Below the pieces are notes generated by a model. The model did no database searches. It worked only from the letters and a program-made list of their open reading frames with translations, and was not told the DNA's origin. Position numbers and translations under genes: made by a program. From Porites lobata (Eukaryota > Cnidaria > Anthozoa > Scleractinia > Poritidae), in contig CALNXK010000132.1 in NCBI GenBank assembly GCA_942486035.1, positions 1,570,720 to 1,634,719 of the forward strand: a stretch of DNA of 64,000 bases. The letters run 5' to 3'. Position 1 is the first letter of the stretch. Every line of letters starts with the position of its first letter. Shown piece by piece: positions 1 to 11,329 of this stretch.

Positions 1-915
1 TTTTCCTGCCGTGTTTTCAATGGTGTTGTAACATTCAGTATTAATTTAATTCAGACAGGGAAAATCTCTTGTATGTCATCGCTTTTCCGTAATTCCCACC
101 CCGCAATTGAGGTCCTCTGGTTATTACTGTTTGTAAATGCGTGTAAAACTCAAGGGAGTAAAATGTTTCCTTCCCACTTACTTATAAAGAGTGCTCAGAT
201 GAAAAGAACCAATATATGAACTGTAAATTCTGAACATTTATTTACATGGCATTGCATACATATCATACCCTTAGTGTTACAGTGCTCGCAGTCTAATTCT
301 ATAAATGAAATTGTCAGAAGATGTGGTCTTCAAAATTATAACCTAGCTTACACTAAAGAAAAACATGGCTAACATTCTACATTGAGAACTCTCAGGCTGA
401 ACTCTATGCGAAGTGCGAAAACAAAAAAAAACAGTCTAAAGTCCAACAAAATCTAGTTCTTGCATTAATACCTTATAATGAAGTGACGATAAAGTGTATT
501 AAAGAACCTTTTAAAGCTATGTGTTTACAACTGTAACTATACAGAAACAAGATGTTTGTGTTTTGAACTCATGGTTCTGATGCACATCAATTTTGACATC
601 AAACTGAATACTGGGTAACAAACATTATGCGGTTAATTCCTAAGGTGCAAAAAAATATTTATATTTAAAGAATAGAAGCTTTTCACAATTCATTTTTTGG
701 AAACAAATTTGCTTAAGGAAATCAAAGATTGCAGATTGAGTAATATAACAATAATTAAAAAATCATATTTCTTTTTGAAATAAGTTATGCCTACATCAAT
801 AAGACTGAGCTGTTACATTTTACTCTTCAGTCTGCTTTATATAGTCACTTCAACTTAACCTTTAAAGGCCGCTCCAACTTTTTGAGAAACGCTCCCTATT
901 TACTTATTTACTGAC
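1..915. other. No gene seen; probable 3' flank of the minus-strand gene
   Basis: AT-rich sequence with no open frame worth reporting. It lies downstream of the last exon of the minus-strand gene and may hold its 3' UTR; a TTTATT (AATAAA on the minus strand) occurs near 237. The first 13 bases (ttttcctgccgtg) resemble the end of the GGAAAAC-rich block at 13.91 kb. Confidence 0.4.
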
Positions 916-1224
916 TTATGGGGAATCGCACACAGCCCATTTCAAATGTTCTGGGACAGTGTCTGTCCCTCTTCCACTGGCAACACCTTGTCTTCGACTA
1001 ACTGATTGTCTCCTTTGTTGGGAGGTCATTGCTGCCTTTGCTCTTCCATCCAAAAGTTTAAAAAAGTTGTTGACATTCTCTGTTCTCCAAGACAGAGGCC
1101 TGGTTCTCAAGGAATTATCTTCCGTGTCAGACTCCTCTGAAGACACAAGGCTTACATGAAGGGCTGAAAACAGGTCACCATCCCTTTCCTCCTCAGTGAC
1201 GGCTTTCAATCTTTTATCAAGCTT
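916..1224 (-). CDS. Last exon of an unrecognised spliced gene (C-terminal tail)
   Basis: Reading the minus strand, a good acceptor (pyrimidine-rich, ...TGTAG) precedes 1224 and the frame stays open to a TAA at 916. The product tail is acidic (SSEESDTEDN), then basic with RPLSWR and VNNFFKLLD, ending PEHLKWAVCDSP. I recall similar tails (RPL.WR ... LD ... P.WA) as common ends of uncharacterised cnidarian proteins, but I cannot name the family. It joins the exon at 1869-1978 in phase 0. The gene is divergent from the TNP2-like transposase and may be a second gene of the same element (inference). Exon structure is well supported by phase agreement; function is unknown. Confidence 0.6.
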   Translation of the reverse strand, partial: KLDKRLKAVTEEERDGDLFSALHVSLVSSEESDTEDNSLRTRPLSWRTENVNNFFKLLDGRAKAAMTSQQRRQSVSRRQGVASGRGTDTVPEHLKWAVCDSP

Positions 1225-1868
1225 CTACATACAAGAGAGAGAGAGAGAGAAAAAAAAAACTCAGTAATTCAGCTAATTTTTTGCATAAAACATCACATGG
1301 TAACTCAAAAGCTACTTTTTATACTGATTATCTGAACCCCAACACTGTTGTAAAAAATTAACACTGAGCGAGAGATAATGATGTTAGTTGTTGCTCTTAA
1401 ACTTATGTAGTTGCGTTCGGTTAGGACTCTGAAACAGCTTATGACTACTAGCAGGGTTGTCATTAAGAGCCGGGGGCCGGGGATTTTCCCCGGCTACTAA
1501 TTAAGAGAGTGGCCCCCGGCTACTTTTATTTTTTTGGAAAATAGAAGAAAAATAGAACCAAAAGAAATCCTTAGCCGTTTGATTCCCCACCTACTTGTTG
1601 TATTTACCCAGCAACTTGAAATGTTAGTGACAACCCTGTAGTAGGGTAACAATCAGTTAATCTTTTGGAAAATGAATTACATAGAAAGAAACACACATCA
1701 CACACTTACAAATAGAAGCCGTATAATATTACAAACTTTACTCCCCTCTATTCCAGTCCTAACAGCGAAGGATGTACAGTATACCTTCTTGGTCAATTAA
1801 AACAATTACCATCTGAATACTCAAAATTTTGATTCAAAAGTTTTTAATAACATGACAGAGAACCTCAC

Positions 1869-1978
1869 CCTCTTAATTCTTTGCCTTCTTTTCTGCTCCT
1901 GTTGGTACTGCTCATATGTCCCCTTCTCCTCCTGTCTTTTTCGCTTCTTGCTCGAGGCCAAGTTTTGTGAAATGGCAT
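1869..1978 (-). CDS. Internal exon of the minus-strand spliced gene (basic, Lys/Arg/Gln-rich)
   Basis: On the minus strand the acceptor TTTTTTGTTAG precedes 1978 and the donor AGG|GTGAGG follows 1869. The 110-nt exon takes one base from the previous exon and ends on a whole codon, which matches both neighbours. It encodes a charged segment containing KKRKRQEEK and YEQYQQEQKRRQR, a possible nuclear localisation signal and helical or coiled-coil stretch. No known domain is recognised. Confidence 0.6.
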
Positions 1979-2721
1979 CTAACAAAAAAAGGACAATTAA
2001 TCTGCATAATAATTTATTATGAGCATTACCATAAGTTCAATTTTTCGAACCTTTTGTACAGGAGTTTTCTCAAGTCTAAGATAATTGCTTTTCCTGATAG
2101 AATTATTACCTACCATGTCACCCATTTAAACCGGCAAAAATATCATTAAGTGTTCCTTTGCTATCTTATTTTCTCCCCTGTACACATCACTAGACTAGCT
2201 AGTGAGGATATTTCAACAAAATCATATTTCTTTGTTCCCTGCATGTATGATACAGTAAAACCTGTATAAGGGGAGAATAGGTGGAGCTCAATGATGCTTG
2301 TGTCCATCTAATAGAGATGGGTGTCTGTTTTTAAATTTGGGATCCTGCACTTTTTACAGGTTTCACTGCATTTTTTATGCCTTGACTTAGTACACTGTCT
2401 TAAAGTTTCATCTGCATTATTAAGATATTCCTGGTTTATCACTAAGTATCTTATATGCTTGCACATTGTCCATGACTGTTAAGGACTGTTATTTGCAGCT
2501 CGTAGGGCCATTTCTGCTCAATAAAGAAAAAAATCTTGACAAACAATCCCCATAGTTTATCCCTAAAATAAATTTAAGGGAATTTAGGGTTTAACTAAGA
2601 GAAATAAGAAAAAAAGGGGCAGGGGATTGTTCAAATGAGGTATGTGAACGGTATTATCATTAATGGTAAATGTATATTATACATGTACGAAGCATTTCAC
2701 TTTACAACCATATTAACTTAC

Positions 2722-2828
2722 CAAGAACTCGTCTCTCGGTACATGTTGAATCATTTTTAATTTGTTCAATTTCTTGCACCTCTTTCAGTAGTGTAGTTGA
2801 TATGGTATGGTTGGGAGCCTCATTTTCT
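2722..2828 (-). CDS. Internal exon of the minus-strand spliced gene
   Basis: The acceptor TTTTGTAG lies before 2828 and the donor CTTG|GTAAGT follows 2722 (minus strand). The 107-nt exon has one leading and one trailing base, and its phases fit the exons on both sides. The encoded segment (NEAPNHTISTTLLKEVQEIE...) looks helical and has no recognised domain. The following intron toward 4242 holds a near-perfect 194-bp hairpin and a second MITE. Confidence 0.6.
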
Positions 2829-3143
2829 CTACAAAATTCAAATAAAGCAAATATTGTAAAAAGCTCTAAAATTATCCATTTTGCTGGTGTTTTCAACTGA
2901 GTTAATCAAGTCACTTCATCCGGTCATGTTAAAATGTGGCAAACCGGCTTAAAGGTAATAAGACTGACTATTTAATGTCAAGAGAGAAAAATTAGGTGAA
3001 AAAGTAATGATAAGAAGAAATAAATAGATGAAAATGATATATAAATTTTAAAAAATCCTCAGTCTGCATGGTCTGCAGTCTACATGGTCTGCATTAATTT
3101 TGTACATGCCTGCTTTCATTAGAGACCAAGGGCTAGTGCTCCA

Positions 3144-3337
3144 AATGACCATGGCTTTTGAATCTTTTTCAGGGTGAGATTGTAATAATTTTTATATAAA
3201 AAGTATGGTTAATAGCCCAGAACAGTGGTGCAGGTCAAGATACTAACCTGCACCACTGTTCTGGGCTAGTAACCATACTTTTTATATAAAAAATATTACA
3301 ATCTCACCCTGAAAAAGATTCAAAAGCCATGGTCATT
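3144..3337. repeat. Near-perfect long hairpin (fold-back element)
   Basis: Two arms of about 92 bp are inverted copies of each other, with a loop of about 10 bp near 3240. Each arm ends with aatgaccatggctttt at the outside and gaacagtggtgcaggt near the loop. Only a few mismatches or one-base indels are visible. It lies in an intron of the minus-strand gene. No target duplication is clear. It is most simply a fold-back MITE; a transcript through it would form a long dsRNA hairpin. Confidence 0.85.
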
Positions 3338-3371
3338 AATTATTAACCCCATTTTACACTAACATTTACTT

Positions 3372-3676
3372 TACCGTAAAATAACCAAAAATAAGCCCCT
3401 GGGCTTATATTTTTCAAAGGCCCTTTTTGAGGGGCTTATATTCAGAGGGGCTTATCTAAGGAAGGAAATTTGCATTTCAAAATCAATTGGGCTAGCCTTA
3501 TAGTTGGACGTAAATTTACCGTTTTTGCTTTGTTTTACTTTGTATTTGAGGGCAATTTTCCAAGTACAAGCCCTCAGGGGGCTTATATTTGGAGGGGTGA
3601 TTTGACGGAGGGTTTTTTGTGTTACCGGTTTGGGGGGCTTATATTTGGAGGGGCTTATGTTCAGAATTTTACGGTA
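3372..3676. mobile_element. MITE with TACCGTAAAAT termini
   Basis: Starts with TACCGTAAAAT and ends with its exact reverse complement ATTTTACGGTA. The interior repeats a GGGGCTTATATT-type motif several times. No coding capacity. The superfamily is not assigned. Confidence 0.65.
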
Positions 3677-4241
3677 TCTTAGCAAATGTTGTTTGCCTGT
3701 TTAAGGACAACTCCTAACAAATTCAAACAAGCCATCCAGGCAGGTTGCTGTACTAGCCCAACACTATTGGACAATACTTTTGCCACAAACTGTTATTGTG
3801 CTGTGGTATATTTACCTTGTTGACTCAGTTAATAAAACAAAAATAATTAATGTTTGTGGATGTTGAACAGCACAGTCACTTAGAACTGTAATTTAGCACT
3901 CTAACCTCTTCTTCTAAAAGCTGGCAATAAGGCTGTCTCATCTAATTTAGTGAACAAGCACATGGCACAATTTGGGACGTTACATTGGTAAGACTTTAAA
4001 ACTGGACAGGAAATCTAATCAAAGATCACCTTATATACATGTTCCACAACCAATTTTCGTGAGCATATGAACCTGTTTGATTCAACGTTTTCCTGTTTTC
4101 AAAATAAATTTCCTAGTTTTATAGGAAATAGTAAAGTTGAATGGGCATTTTACTCCTCTATAAGAAAACATAATAATATATCAGAAATTATAGGTCCTGT
4201 AGATCTAGGTCAAACAGTATCAAGGCTAGGTATGGACTTAC

Positions 4242-4297
4242 TTCTTGTCCACATCCCACGAGAGTCCCAACTGGTCCATCTTTGATCTGACGTAATG
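4242..4297 (-). CDS. Probable first coding exon of the minus-strand gene
   Basis: The minus-strand acceptor ATTCACAG precedes 4297 and the donor AGAA|GTAAGT follows 4242. The exon ends with two extra bases, which fit the one-base lead of the exon at 2828. An ATG lies inside it and starts MDQLGLSWDVDK, so translation probably begins here. The frame is also open upstream, so an earlier start is possible. The next exon upstream is not identified. Confidence 0.5.
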
Positions 4298-4299
4298 CT

Positions 4300-5770
4300 G
4301 TGAATCAATTTGCAAAAGTAAAAAAAAAACACACACACATACAAACTGGTAAGCTTAACTTAACTAACGTCAGAACTTTTGTCTGTATGAGCCTAGTAAA
4401 ATGAGGACCAAATGAGTAACCATGGGCTGATAAGCACTGCACGAAATTTGCCATGGATCCACATTGGTCAGATTTTTCATAATAAATTAAAAAACAAAAA
4501 AAATGGAAAGCTTTCCAGGTTGAAAATAGTTTGCACATGCAGTCAGTAAATATAATTATTGTGCGAATAACTCAGAAACCCCAAAATCCAAAAAAATTTC
4601 CCTGGGGAGCATGCCCTTAACAGCTTGCTCTTTCGGTGCTTGTTCAGGAAATCTGTCATTGTTTATCCTAGATCCGTACCTGAATAGTGTGTAGTGTAGT
4701 GAAGAATATTTTTTGCCATATCCCTCAGAAATATTCCCAGGCCCACATGTTCGAAGGCCGATTAGCGCTTAACATGCGGTTAAAGTTAACCTGGGTTTCT
4801 TTTTCTTGTGTTCCAAAGCATTTTCTCAGATAATTTTCTCTGTTCTTTTTAGAGCTTCCAATCATCAACTTGTATATAAAAATAATTAAATCTGAAATAC
4901 TTTTTAAGCTTGCAAATCTGAATTCAAATGTCACACTGACCCAGGGGTTATCTTAACCCAGCATTGAACAACTCGGCCCAGAAGGTTAAAGGTGCTGATG
5001 CAACAACCTCCTGAGAAATAACTACCAAAGTCCCCACCCCCCGATAGTATCATATATTGGGGGGATTGAGGGGAGGGGGAGTGCAGATATTAAATGGAAT
5101 TTTTATCCTACATGTAGGATGGAAAGGAATTTATGTCGGTGCCCTTTGAAAAGGTAAATCCGACGGGTTTAATTTTTTGTCGGCACCTTTGAGTGTAAGT
5201 AATAAGTTCAAATTTTGTCGGCCTTTTTAGAGAAAAAATCTGAGCCCTTCTATTCAAAACAAATCATGCTATCAAATTGATATCAATTGCGTCAAAACAA
5301 GGAAATCTTGCCGTAAAACATTCCAAATTGTTTTCACTAAAATATAAATAATGCCCATTCCATAACCGACCCAACCTAGAGGTGTGAAAGGTCGTGTGAA
5401 AAATGACTTCGACCGCGGGAATTTTGAAAGGAAAAGTGCAGCATCCAACCGATCTAGCGTCCGTTTTGATAAAAGGACTTAACAGTTATGTTTGAAATTC
5501 ATACTATACCATAAACAAAGAGTACACTTCGATTGAGGTTCTTCACTTACCGACAAATCAGGGTGCCGGGTGATTTTTCTTTTCCTTAATAGCGAGCCTT
5601 GTAGGTGACGTAAGCGCGGACGATTCCATACAAATCCTTCTAAATTTAGCTTGGTTCAGATTAGGAACCAGGTGGACTGGTCATCGGAGCAAATATCTCA
5701 GAGACAATTTGCTTGCCTTTTTGGGTTCTTTCAGAATAGCTTAACAAATCAACGATTCGTCACACTTCGG
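4300..5770. other. No gene seen
   Basis: AT-rich sequence with short homopolymers and a G/C-run patch near 5030-5090. The short ORFs here look random. It could contain upstream exons or the intron of the minus-strand gene, but none could be placed. Confidence 0.4.
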
Positions 5771-5772
5771 TA

Positions 5773-6060
5773 TTAGCTAGTCAGTGGACTGGTTAATCTC
5801 GCCTCTAGGGCAACGATTCTGGATTCTAGAGCTTTAAAACCGTCTTCCACGCTCTTCTGCATCCTTTCCACCGCTTTAAACATGGCATCTGAGAAATCGG
5901 CCTGATTGCCTTCAATGATACGCAAAGAGTCGTTCATTTCGTCCAACTTCTTCGACACTTCCTCTCGATCGCTTCCTTGAAGAGAAGTTTTTATCTCGTT
6001 GATGCGGGACAATATTGTCCGGAATTCAGAAGCTTGTCGGTTGCTTTGGCTGGTTGACAT
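5773..6060 (-). CDS. Small coiled-coil protein, 95 aa, function unknown
   Basis: An ATG-to-stop ORF on the minus strand. The composition is strongly helical, rich in Glu, Lys, Asp, Leu, Ile, Met and Arg, with heptad-like spacing (for example KKLDEMNDSLRIIEG and FKALESRIVALEARL), which suggests a coiled coil through most of its length. There is no signal peptide or membrane segment. Its start lies 336 bp from the divergent transposase start, so the two may share a promoter. It could be a stand-alone gene, or the first exon of the minus-strand gene ending at 916; no good donor was found before its stop. It resembles the small oligomerising proteins of two-gene transposons only in general character. 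Confidence 0.5.
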   Translation of the reverse strand: MSTSQSNRQASEFRTILSRINEIKTSLQGSDREEVSKKLDEMNDSLRIIEGNQADFSDAMFKAVERMQKSVEDGFKALESRIVALEARLTSPLTS

Positions 6061-6396
6061 TGCGGAAAAGATAAGACTTAAATCGTGGCTAACTCAAAAC
6101 TCGGTGAGAGATAACGATCGTGACAAAAGTTGACATAAAATGAAAATACCGTAAACAATGGAAAGTAAACATAGCACATTGGATAAAAGCATCGTGATTG
6201 GGCCCGTGATTGGTCTATACAAGATGAGCGAAGTTTCTGATTGGCTATCCAGAAGCAAGCCAGCGAGCAAACCAGCGTGTGTTAGAACCCTCTGGGAATA
6301 TGGGAAAAGCGCGCGGCAATCCGCCGCAACACCCGGCAAGGAAAATTTTAGTGATCGCTATTACTGCTGTTATCTTTTATAATTAAGGCTTAAAAC
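6061..6396. promoter_or_regulatory. Candidate bidirectional promoter between divergent genes
   Basis: A 336-bp spacer lies between the minus-strand coiled-coil ORF and the plus-strand transposase gene. It contains repeated ATTGG-type (inverted CCAAT) sequences near 6179-6243 and a locally higher GC and CpG content than the neighbouring introns. No TATA box is obvious. The promoter role is inferred from geometry and composition. Confidence 0.4.
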
Positions 6397-9300
6397 ATGC
6401 CGAAAAGAAGCTCTCCTCGAAAACTGAAGAAAAGAAGCAGGCGTCGTATTCAGTGTTCTCGCTGTGGTAACAGCTATTCGTATTCAGGATCTAGATCACA
6501 CTCATGTAACGGAGAGCCTAACAGAGAACCGGACACCTCGTCAGATGCTGAGATCGATTTCAATGACTTCGACGATCTTAGCAATGAAACCTCGGATTCA
6601 GATCAGTCGGAAGTTTGTAGTGGCAGTGATGGCCACGAAAATGTTGCAAACTTTGTGCAAACCGATCATGATCCTTTTTTGTCTCCAGATGTCCGAAAGA
6701 GGTTAAGAGATCGGTTGAGAAAACGGCTTAATGAGGAGGACATGGATCACTTTGACGATGACGATCCCGATGCCGCTGACAGTAGCAATGACACTGTTGA
6801 TTCTGTTAATGAGGAGTGGGACAGTGAAGGCATGCCCAGTGATCCGAGTGATCCAAGAGAAGATTTTGTTGAGCCTGACCAGAGTCAAGAAACGCAAAAC
6901 AGTGCTAGTTCAGGGCAATTATCTGAGAATTGCCGTGTGCTTGTTTATTGGCTGCTGTTATTTATATTTTCATGGCAGTGTGGATTTTCTGTGACTGACT
7001 CAGCAGTGGATATGCTGGTTAAGTTTCTCAGTCGTTTCTTTTGGATTGTTGGTACCTTTGACTAGAATGGTATTGTAGCTAAAATTTCCAGGGGTTTTCC
7101 TAATACCTTATACAGGCTCAGGAAACAGTTGGGATTAATGGACAGTGATGACTTTGTAAAATATGTGGTTTGTCCCAAATGCAAGACTTTGTATAATTAC
7201 CAAGATTGCGTTGAGAGACGCTGTGGAAGAAAAGTCTCAGCACGATGTCGGTTTATCCCATGGTCACAGCACCCACACAGGAACAAACGAGGTAAGTCTA
7301 AGTCACCGTCTACATTGATGTCAGCAAAATAAATTAGGACAATTTGTTACCCTATCCGTATTTTCCTAAATTCATTCTCTGGGTTTTAATCAACTGCTGT
7401 GGATTATGATAATTAGTAATTATTGGATTTGGCTTTTGTTAGGCAGATCAAGGAGGGCATTATCTACCATGGCCAAAGGCCAAGGCAGATAACACCCTGC
7501 GAGATCTCTATACTTCTTCACATCATACGAAAGCCAAATCCAATGATTGTTTTCTTATTCATTCAGAATAATTATTTATAGTTTGAAAAACAACTAAAAC
7601 ATGCTTACCTTAATCGATGTCAAGTTCCCATCTTCATTTGCCAGTTTGTCGGCAAATTCACAATATAAAGGTATGTTAAGTCAAGCGGATATTCTCCAAA
7701 TGCATGAGCCAATCAGAAATGGAGAAGAATTTGAAATGAATGAAAAGTAACAAACATTGCTACCGGAAACTAGAAAACCTATACAGTCAAATCTCTGTGA
7801 AGTGTTCAACTGCAATTTCTGAATAATTTATTGGTCACTTATCAAATTGATTGAATTTGCTTCCCAAATTATGTAATGTAAAATTAATTTGGTCACCAAT
7901 GTAGATAAGAGTGCAATGTTTAGACTCATCGGTGAAAAAGCATGTCCACTTTCTTGCAAAAAGCTCACAAAGCATTCATAAGAGTGTAAAGACAATAGAA
8001 AATCATTAAACATTCAGACCCAAAAGGTGGTCGCTGTCGCTTACAGGAGGTGTTCATTTTCTAGATGTTCCAACTCTAATGCTTTGACTGGAAAAATTTT
8101 GGTGTTTCGGATAGGGAGTTGTTTATGAGAGGTGGTCGCGCAAAAAACGCACATGGAGGTTCAACTGTATTTTAAGAATTTATCGCATTTGTAGATCTAG
8201 TTTTCATCTTTTCAATTACGTAAGGATTTAATTTGTGTTTTTATTTTACATTTTTTTTAACTTGTAAGTATGATGTAACTCAACTCTTGGATTGCAAAGT
8301 TATATAAATAAACTATCTATGTATCTCTACTAGTTAAATTAAAGGATTATTCTAAATAAGCACACTAATCTTAATAAAACCTTTGATAATAATTATGATT
8401 TGTACAGCAATTTTTGCCTGTGACATCACCATTCATGTGTTAAAATGAAATATGATTGTTGATTCCTACTTGCCCTCAGAGTTTTTGGCTCCTAAACATA
8501 GGACTTCCTGAACAATTCTACTGTGACTTAACCCTTTTGTTTGTTTGCTCTTTTTTTTAAGGTCCCTGTGATGAATTACTTCTGAAGACTGTTCGCACTG
8601 GAACAAACACGTTTTTGTACCCACGGATGGTGTATCCATATAATTCTGTAGTAAAGTCATTGCAAGTACTTCTTAAAAGGCCTGGCTTTTGGGAAAAATG
8701 CCAGGAATGGAGAAAGCAGTCTCTTGCTGACAATGTCAGAACTGACATTTACCAAGGCAATGTCTGGAAAGAGTTATCTTCATCTGGGTTTCTCTGCAAC
8801 ATCAACAGTTTGGCTGTTATGCTCAATGTAGACTGGTTTAGGCCACACAAACATTCTCCTGGATCTGTTGGAGTAATTTACTTGGTGTTGCTTAACCTTC
8901 CTCGGCATGAAAGGTATAAATTAGAGAACATTATTGTTGTTGGCGTTTTACCTGGTCCTTCTGAACCAAAACTTACTGCAAACACCTTTTTGGAGCCACT
9001 TGTGCAGGAATTGAAAGCACTTTGGGCCTGCAAAGAGCGTTTCTCCATTTATGGCAGTTTATTTAAACGTCCAATCAAAGTTGGCCTAGTTTGTGTTTCA
9101 TCGGATATTCCAGCTACAAGGAAAATTGGAGGATTTCTTGGTCACATGGCTTCTCAAGGATGTTCCCGTTGTAAGAAGCATTTTAATTCTTTGAATGGGC
9201 TTGATTTCAGTGGTTTTGACCGAGAGAATTGGCAGCCTCGAAACTCTTCAGAACATAAACAGTCGGCAAAAAGAACACTGCAAGAGACAAGCCCTGCATC

Positions 9301-10690
9301 ACAGCAAAAACTTTGTTCTGAGCTAGGTGCTAGGTATTCTGTGTTGCAAGAGCTTGAGTACTTTGACTGTATACGTTACTTTGTTGTGGATCCCATGCAT
9401 AATCTTTATTTGGGGATAGCTAAACACATGATGAAAAATGTGTGGTTAAAAGAGAGAAATGAGTTTATCAGTGATGAGGACTTTGAAAGAATCCAAGAAC
9501 TGGTAGATTCAATGACAGTACCACAAGACATCGGCCGTATTCCCGGGAAAATTTCTTGCAGCTTTTCAGGATTTACTGCAGACCAGTGGAAAAACTGGAC
9601 AACAGTTTACTCATTGTTTGCATTGAAGGGTGTTTTACCTGAAAACCATCTTGAGTGTTGGCGTCACTTTGTTCTTGCATGTAAATTGCTAGGAAAGAAA
9701 GTTTTGACTTATGGCGATATTGAACTTGGAGACAGACACTTAATGGAATTTTGCAGAACCTTTGAGGAACTTTATGGAAAGGATCTTGTTACTCCCAATA
9801 TGCACCTTCATGGTCATTTAAAGGAATGTCTTCTTGATTATGGGCCTTTTCATTCTTTCTGGTGTTTTAGTTTTGAAAGATTTAATGGCATTTTGGGCTC
9901 TTTTCACACTAATAACCGTTCAACTGAAATTCAGTTAATGAGGAAATTTTTAATGCAAGCTAAAGTTAAGGACTTCAAGTACCCTGAATTGTATCAAGAA
10001 TCTTTTACTGAATTTTTCGAGAATGGTCAGGGTTCAGGGTCAGTCAAGATAACCCAGGAGCCACTAGAACAATACCTTAGTCTACAAGAACATAGGGAAG
10101 GATCTATTAAAGATTTGAGCAGTTGTGACTGGACAGCAAACAGTTGCATTTCTCCAGTGTCACCTGCTAAAGATGAATCACTGGACAGTGATGATCTAAA
10201 TGCACTTAAAGTAGTGTATCAGGAGCTTCTGGGACTTGATGCAAGGACTTCCATCGAAATGCCATTTACTATCTCAGAATTCAAAGCCATTAAAGTTGGT
10301 TCAGTGCTTTATGGATCACAGCAAAGCCAAACTACAAGAAATTCTTATATTCTGGCTAACTGGGCAGGGACAGAAGGATCATTAGCCACAAGCAGAGGAT
10401 CTGATGATCAAAGACCTGGAAAAGTCATCACATTCTTCCGTCACTGCATTAAGACTAAACCAGTATCATCCAATTCAGCTGTCCAGAAATATGAATTTTA
10501 TTTTGCGAGAGTGAACTGGTATTCAAAACATCCAGATCGCTATGAATTTGGATTTCCCTTGGAAATCTGGTGTAATACATTTGATTTGTTTGGACCTGCA
10601 TGTTTCATTCCAGTTCAGAGAATCAGTTCACACTGTATATCTGGAGAAATAATTCACAAGAGGGAAAAAGTTCTCGCTGTAACAAGCTGA
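6397..10690 (+). CDS. TNP2/EnSpm(CACTA)-like transposase gene, two exons, one internal stop
   Basis: The model is exon 1 at 6397-7291 and exon 2 at 8562-10690. The donor CGAG|GTAAGTC and acceptor TTTTTTTTAAG agree in phase. The product would be about 1,007 codons. The N-terminus is basic (MPKRSSPRKLKKRSRRR), followed by a Cys/His cluster (CSRCGNS...HSC), a long acidic region, a membrane-like hydrophobic stretch, and a second Cys cluster (CPKCKTLY...CVERRC) near 7171. Exon 2 carries the TNP2-type core: SSDIPATRKIGGF (Asp codon at 9104), DPMHNLYLG (Asp at 9389) and FSFERFNG (Glu at 9875), a plausible DDE set, plus a CSRCKKHF zinc motif. It would cut and paste DNA in the nucleus. An in-frame TAG at 7063-7065 breaks exon 1, so this copy is probably inactive unless read through. 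The family call is by motif recognition. Terminal repeats were not found. Confidence 0.75.
7292..8561 (+). other. Intron of the TNP2-like transposase gene
   Basis: 1,270 bp, beginning GTAAGT and ending in a T-rich tract plus AAG. It contains the palindromic MITE at 7422-7544. The splice phase (1 base + 2 bases) preserves the frame on both sides. Confidence 0.7.
7422..7544. mobile_element. Palindromic MITE, copy 1 (ATTGGATTTGGCTT family)
   Basis: Starts ATTGGATTTGGCTTTT and ends AAAGCCAAATCCAAT. The interior is a second inverted repeat around ggccaaaggcca, with gataacaccctgcgagatc on one side. Read on the minus strand it matches the element at 27105-27235 closely (GGCTTTCGTATnATnTGAAG, GAGATCTCG, AGGGTGTTATC), so the two are the same family. 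Confidence 0.75.
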
Positions 10691-10802
10691 GTTCAACATT
10701 GCTAGTATCTAGGAAAATATTAGTGGGAACTTTTGTTAACGATGACATCCTCTGTTGTTTAATTTTCATTTGTCCAAGAAAACACGGTACAGTTGAACCT
10801 CA

Positions 10803-10808
10803 ATAAAA
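10803..10808 (+). terminator. Polyadenylation signal AATAAA after the transposase gene
   Basis: A canonical AATAAA occurs 113 bp after the TGA of the transposase, on the same strand. It is the first such hexamer downstream. Confidence 0.5.
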
Positions 10809-11079
10809 CTATTATCTGGACACGAATTATCCAGAATTCTTGATTGTACAGTGTTTCTAGTTCTATTTTTTATTTTGATTGCAATGCACATGTAGGATAA
10901 ATACTGACCGAGTTCCTAAATGAGTGCCAAGGGCTAGCTTCTAGGGGGACCAAGGGCTAACCTGCACTCAGGTGTTCTATTTTCAGGGATAGTGCAAAAG
11001 CTGCCAAACCTCTTGCAGAAAATGAAAAATATTCAATTAATAATAATTGGTTTTAGGATAAGTGTGTGTTTAGGGCAGC

Positions 11080-11323
11080 GTACAAAGAAAGTACTGTGTC
11101 CGATAGCCCAGGGCTAGTGGATTTTGCTATCGGGCTAGTGAATTCTGCTTTAAACTTGCCCAATGGGCAAGTGATGTTTTTTGAGGATCGAATAACAGAA
11201 GAACCATGAAATCAATTCTGCTAGTCAAAACGTTTTTGGGGCTAGTTGAAATGACATCTTGGCTAGTAAATGCTAGCTTAAGCTTGCCCGAATGGCAAGC
11301 TGTAAAAATGATTTTCTTTGTAC
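11080..11323. mobile_element. MITE with GTACAAAGAAA termini
   Basis: Begins GTACAAAGAAA and ends with the reverse complement TTTCTTTGTAC. The interior repeats a GGGCTAGT-type phrase at about 11112, 11134 and 11240, and has two TTGCCC...GGGCAAG/TTGCCCG...GGCAAG mini-palindromes. Non-coding. Similar GGGCTAG phrases occur at 10931-10960. Confidence 0.55.
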
Positions 11324-11329
11324 ACTGGT

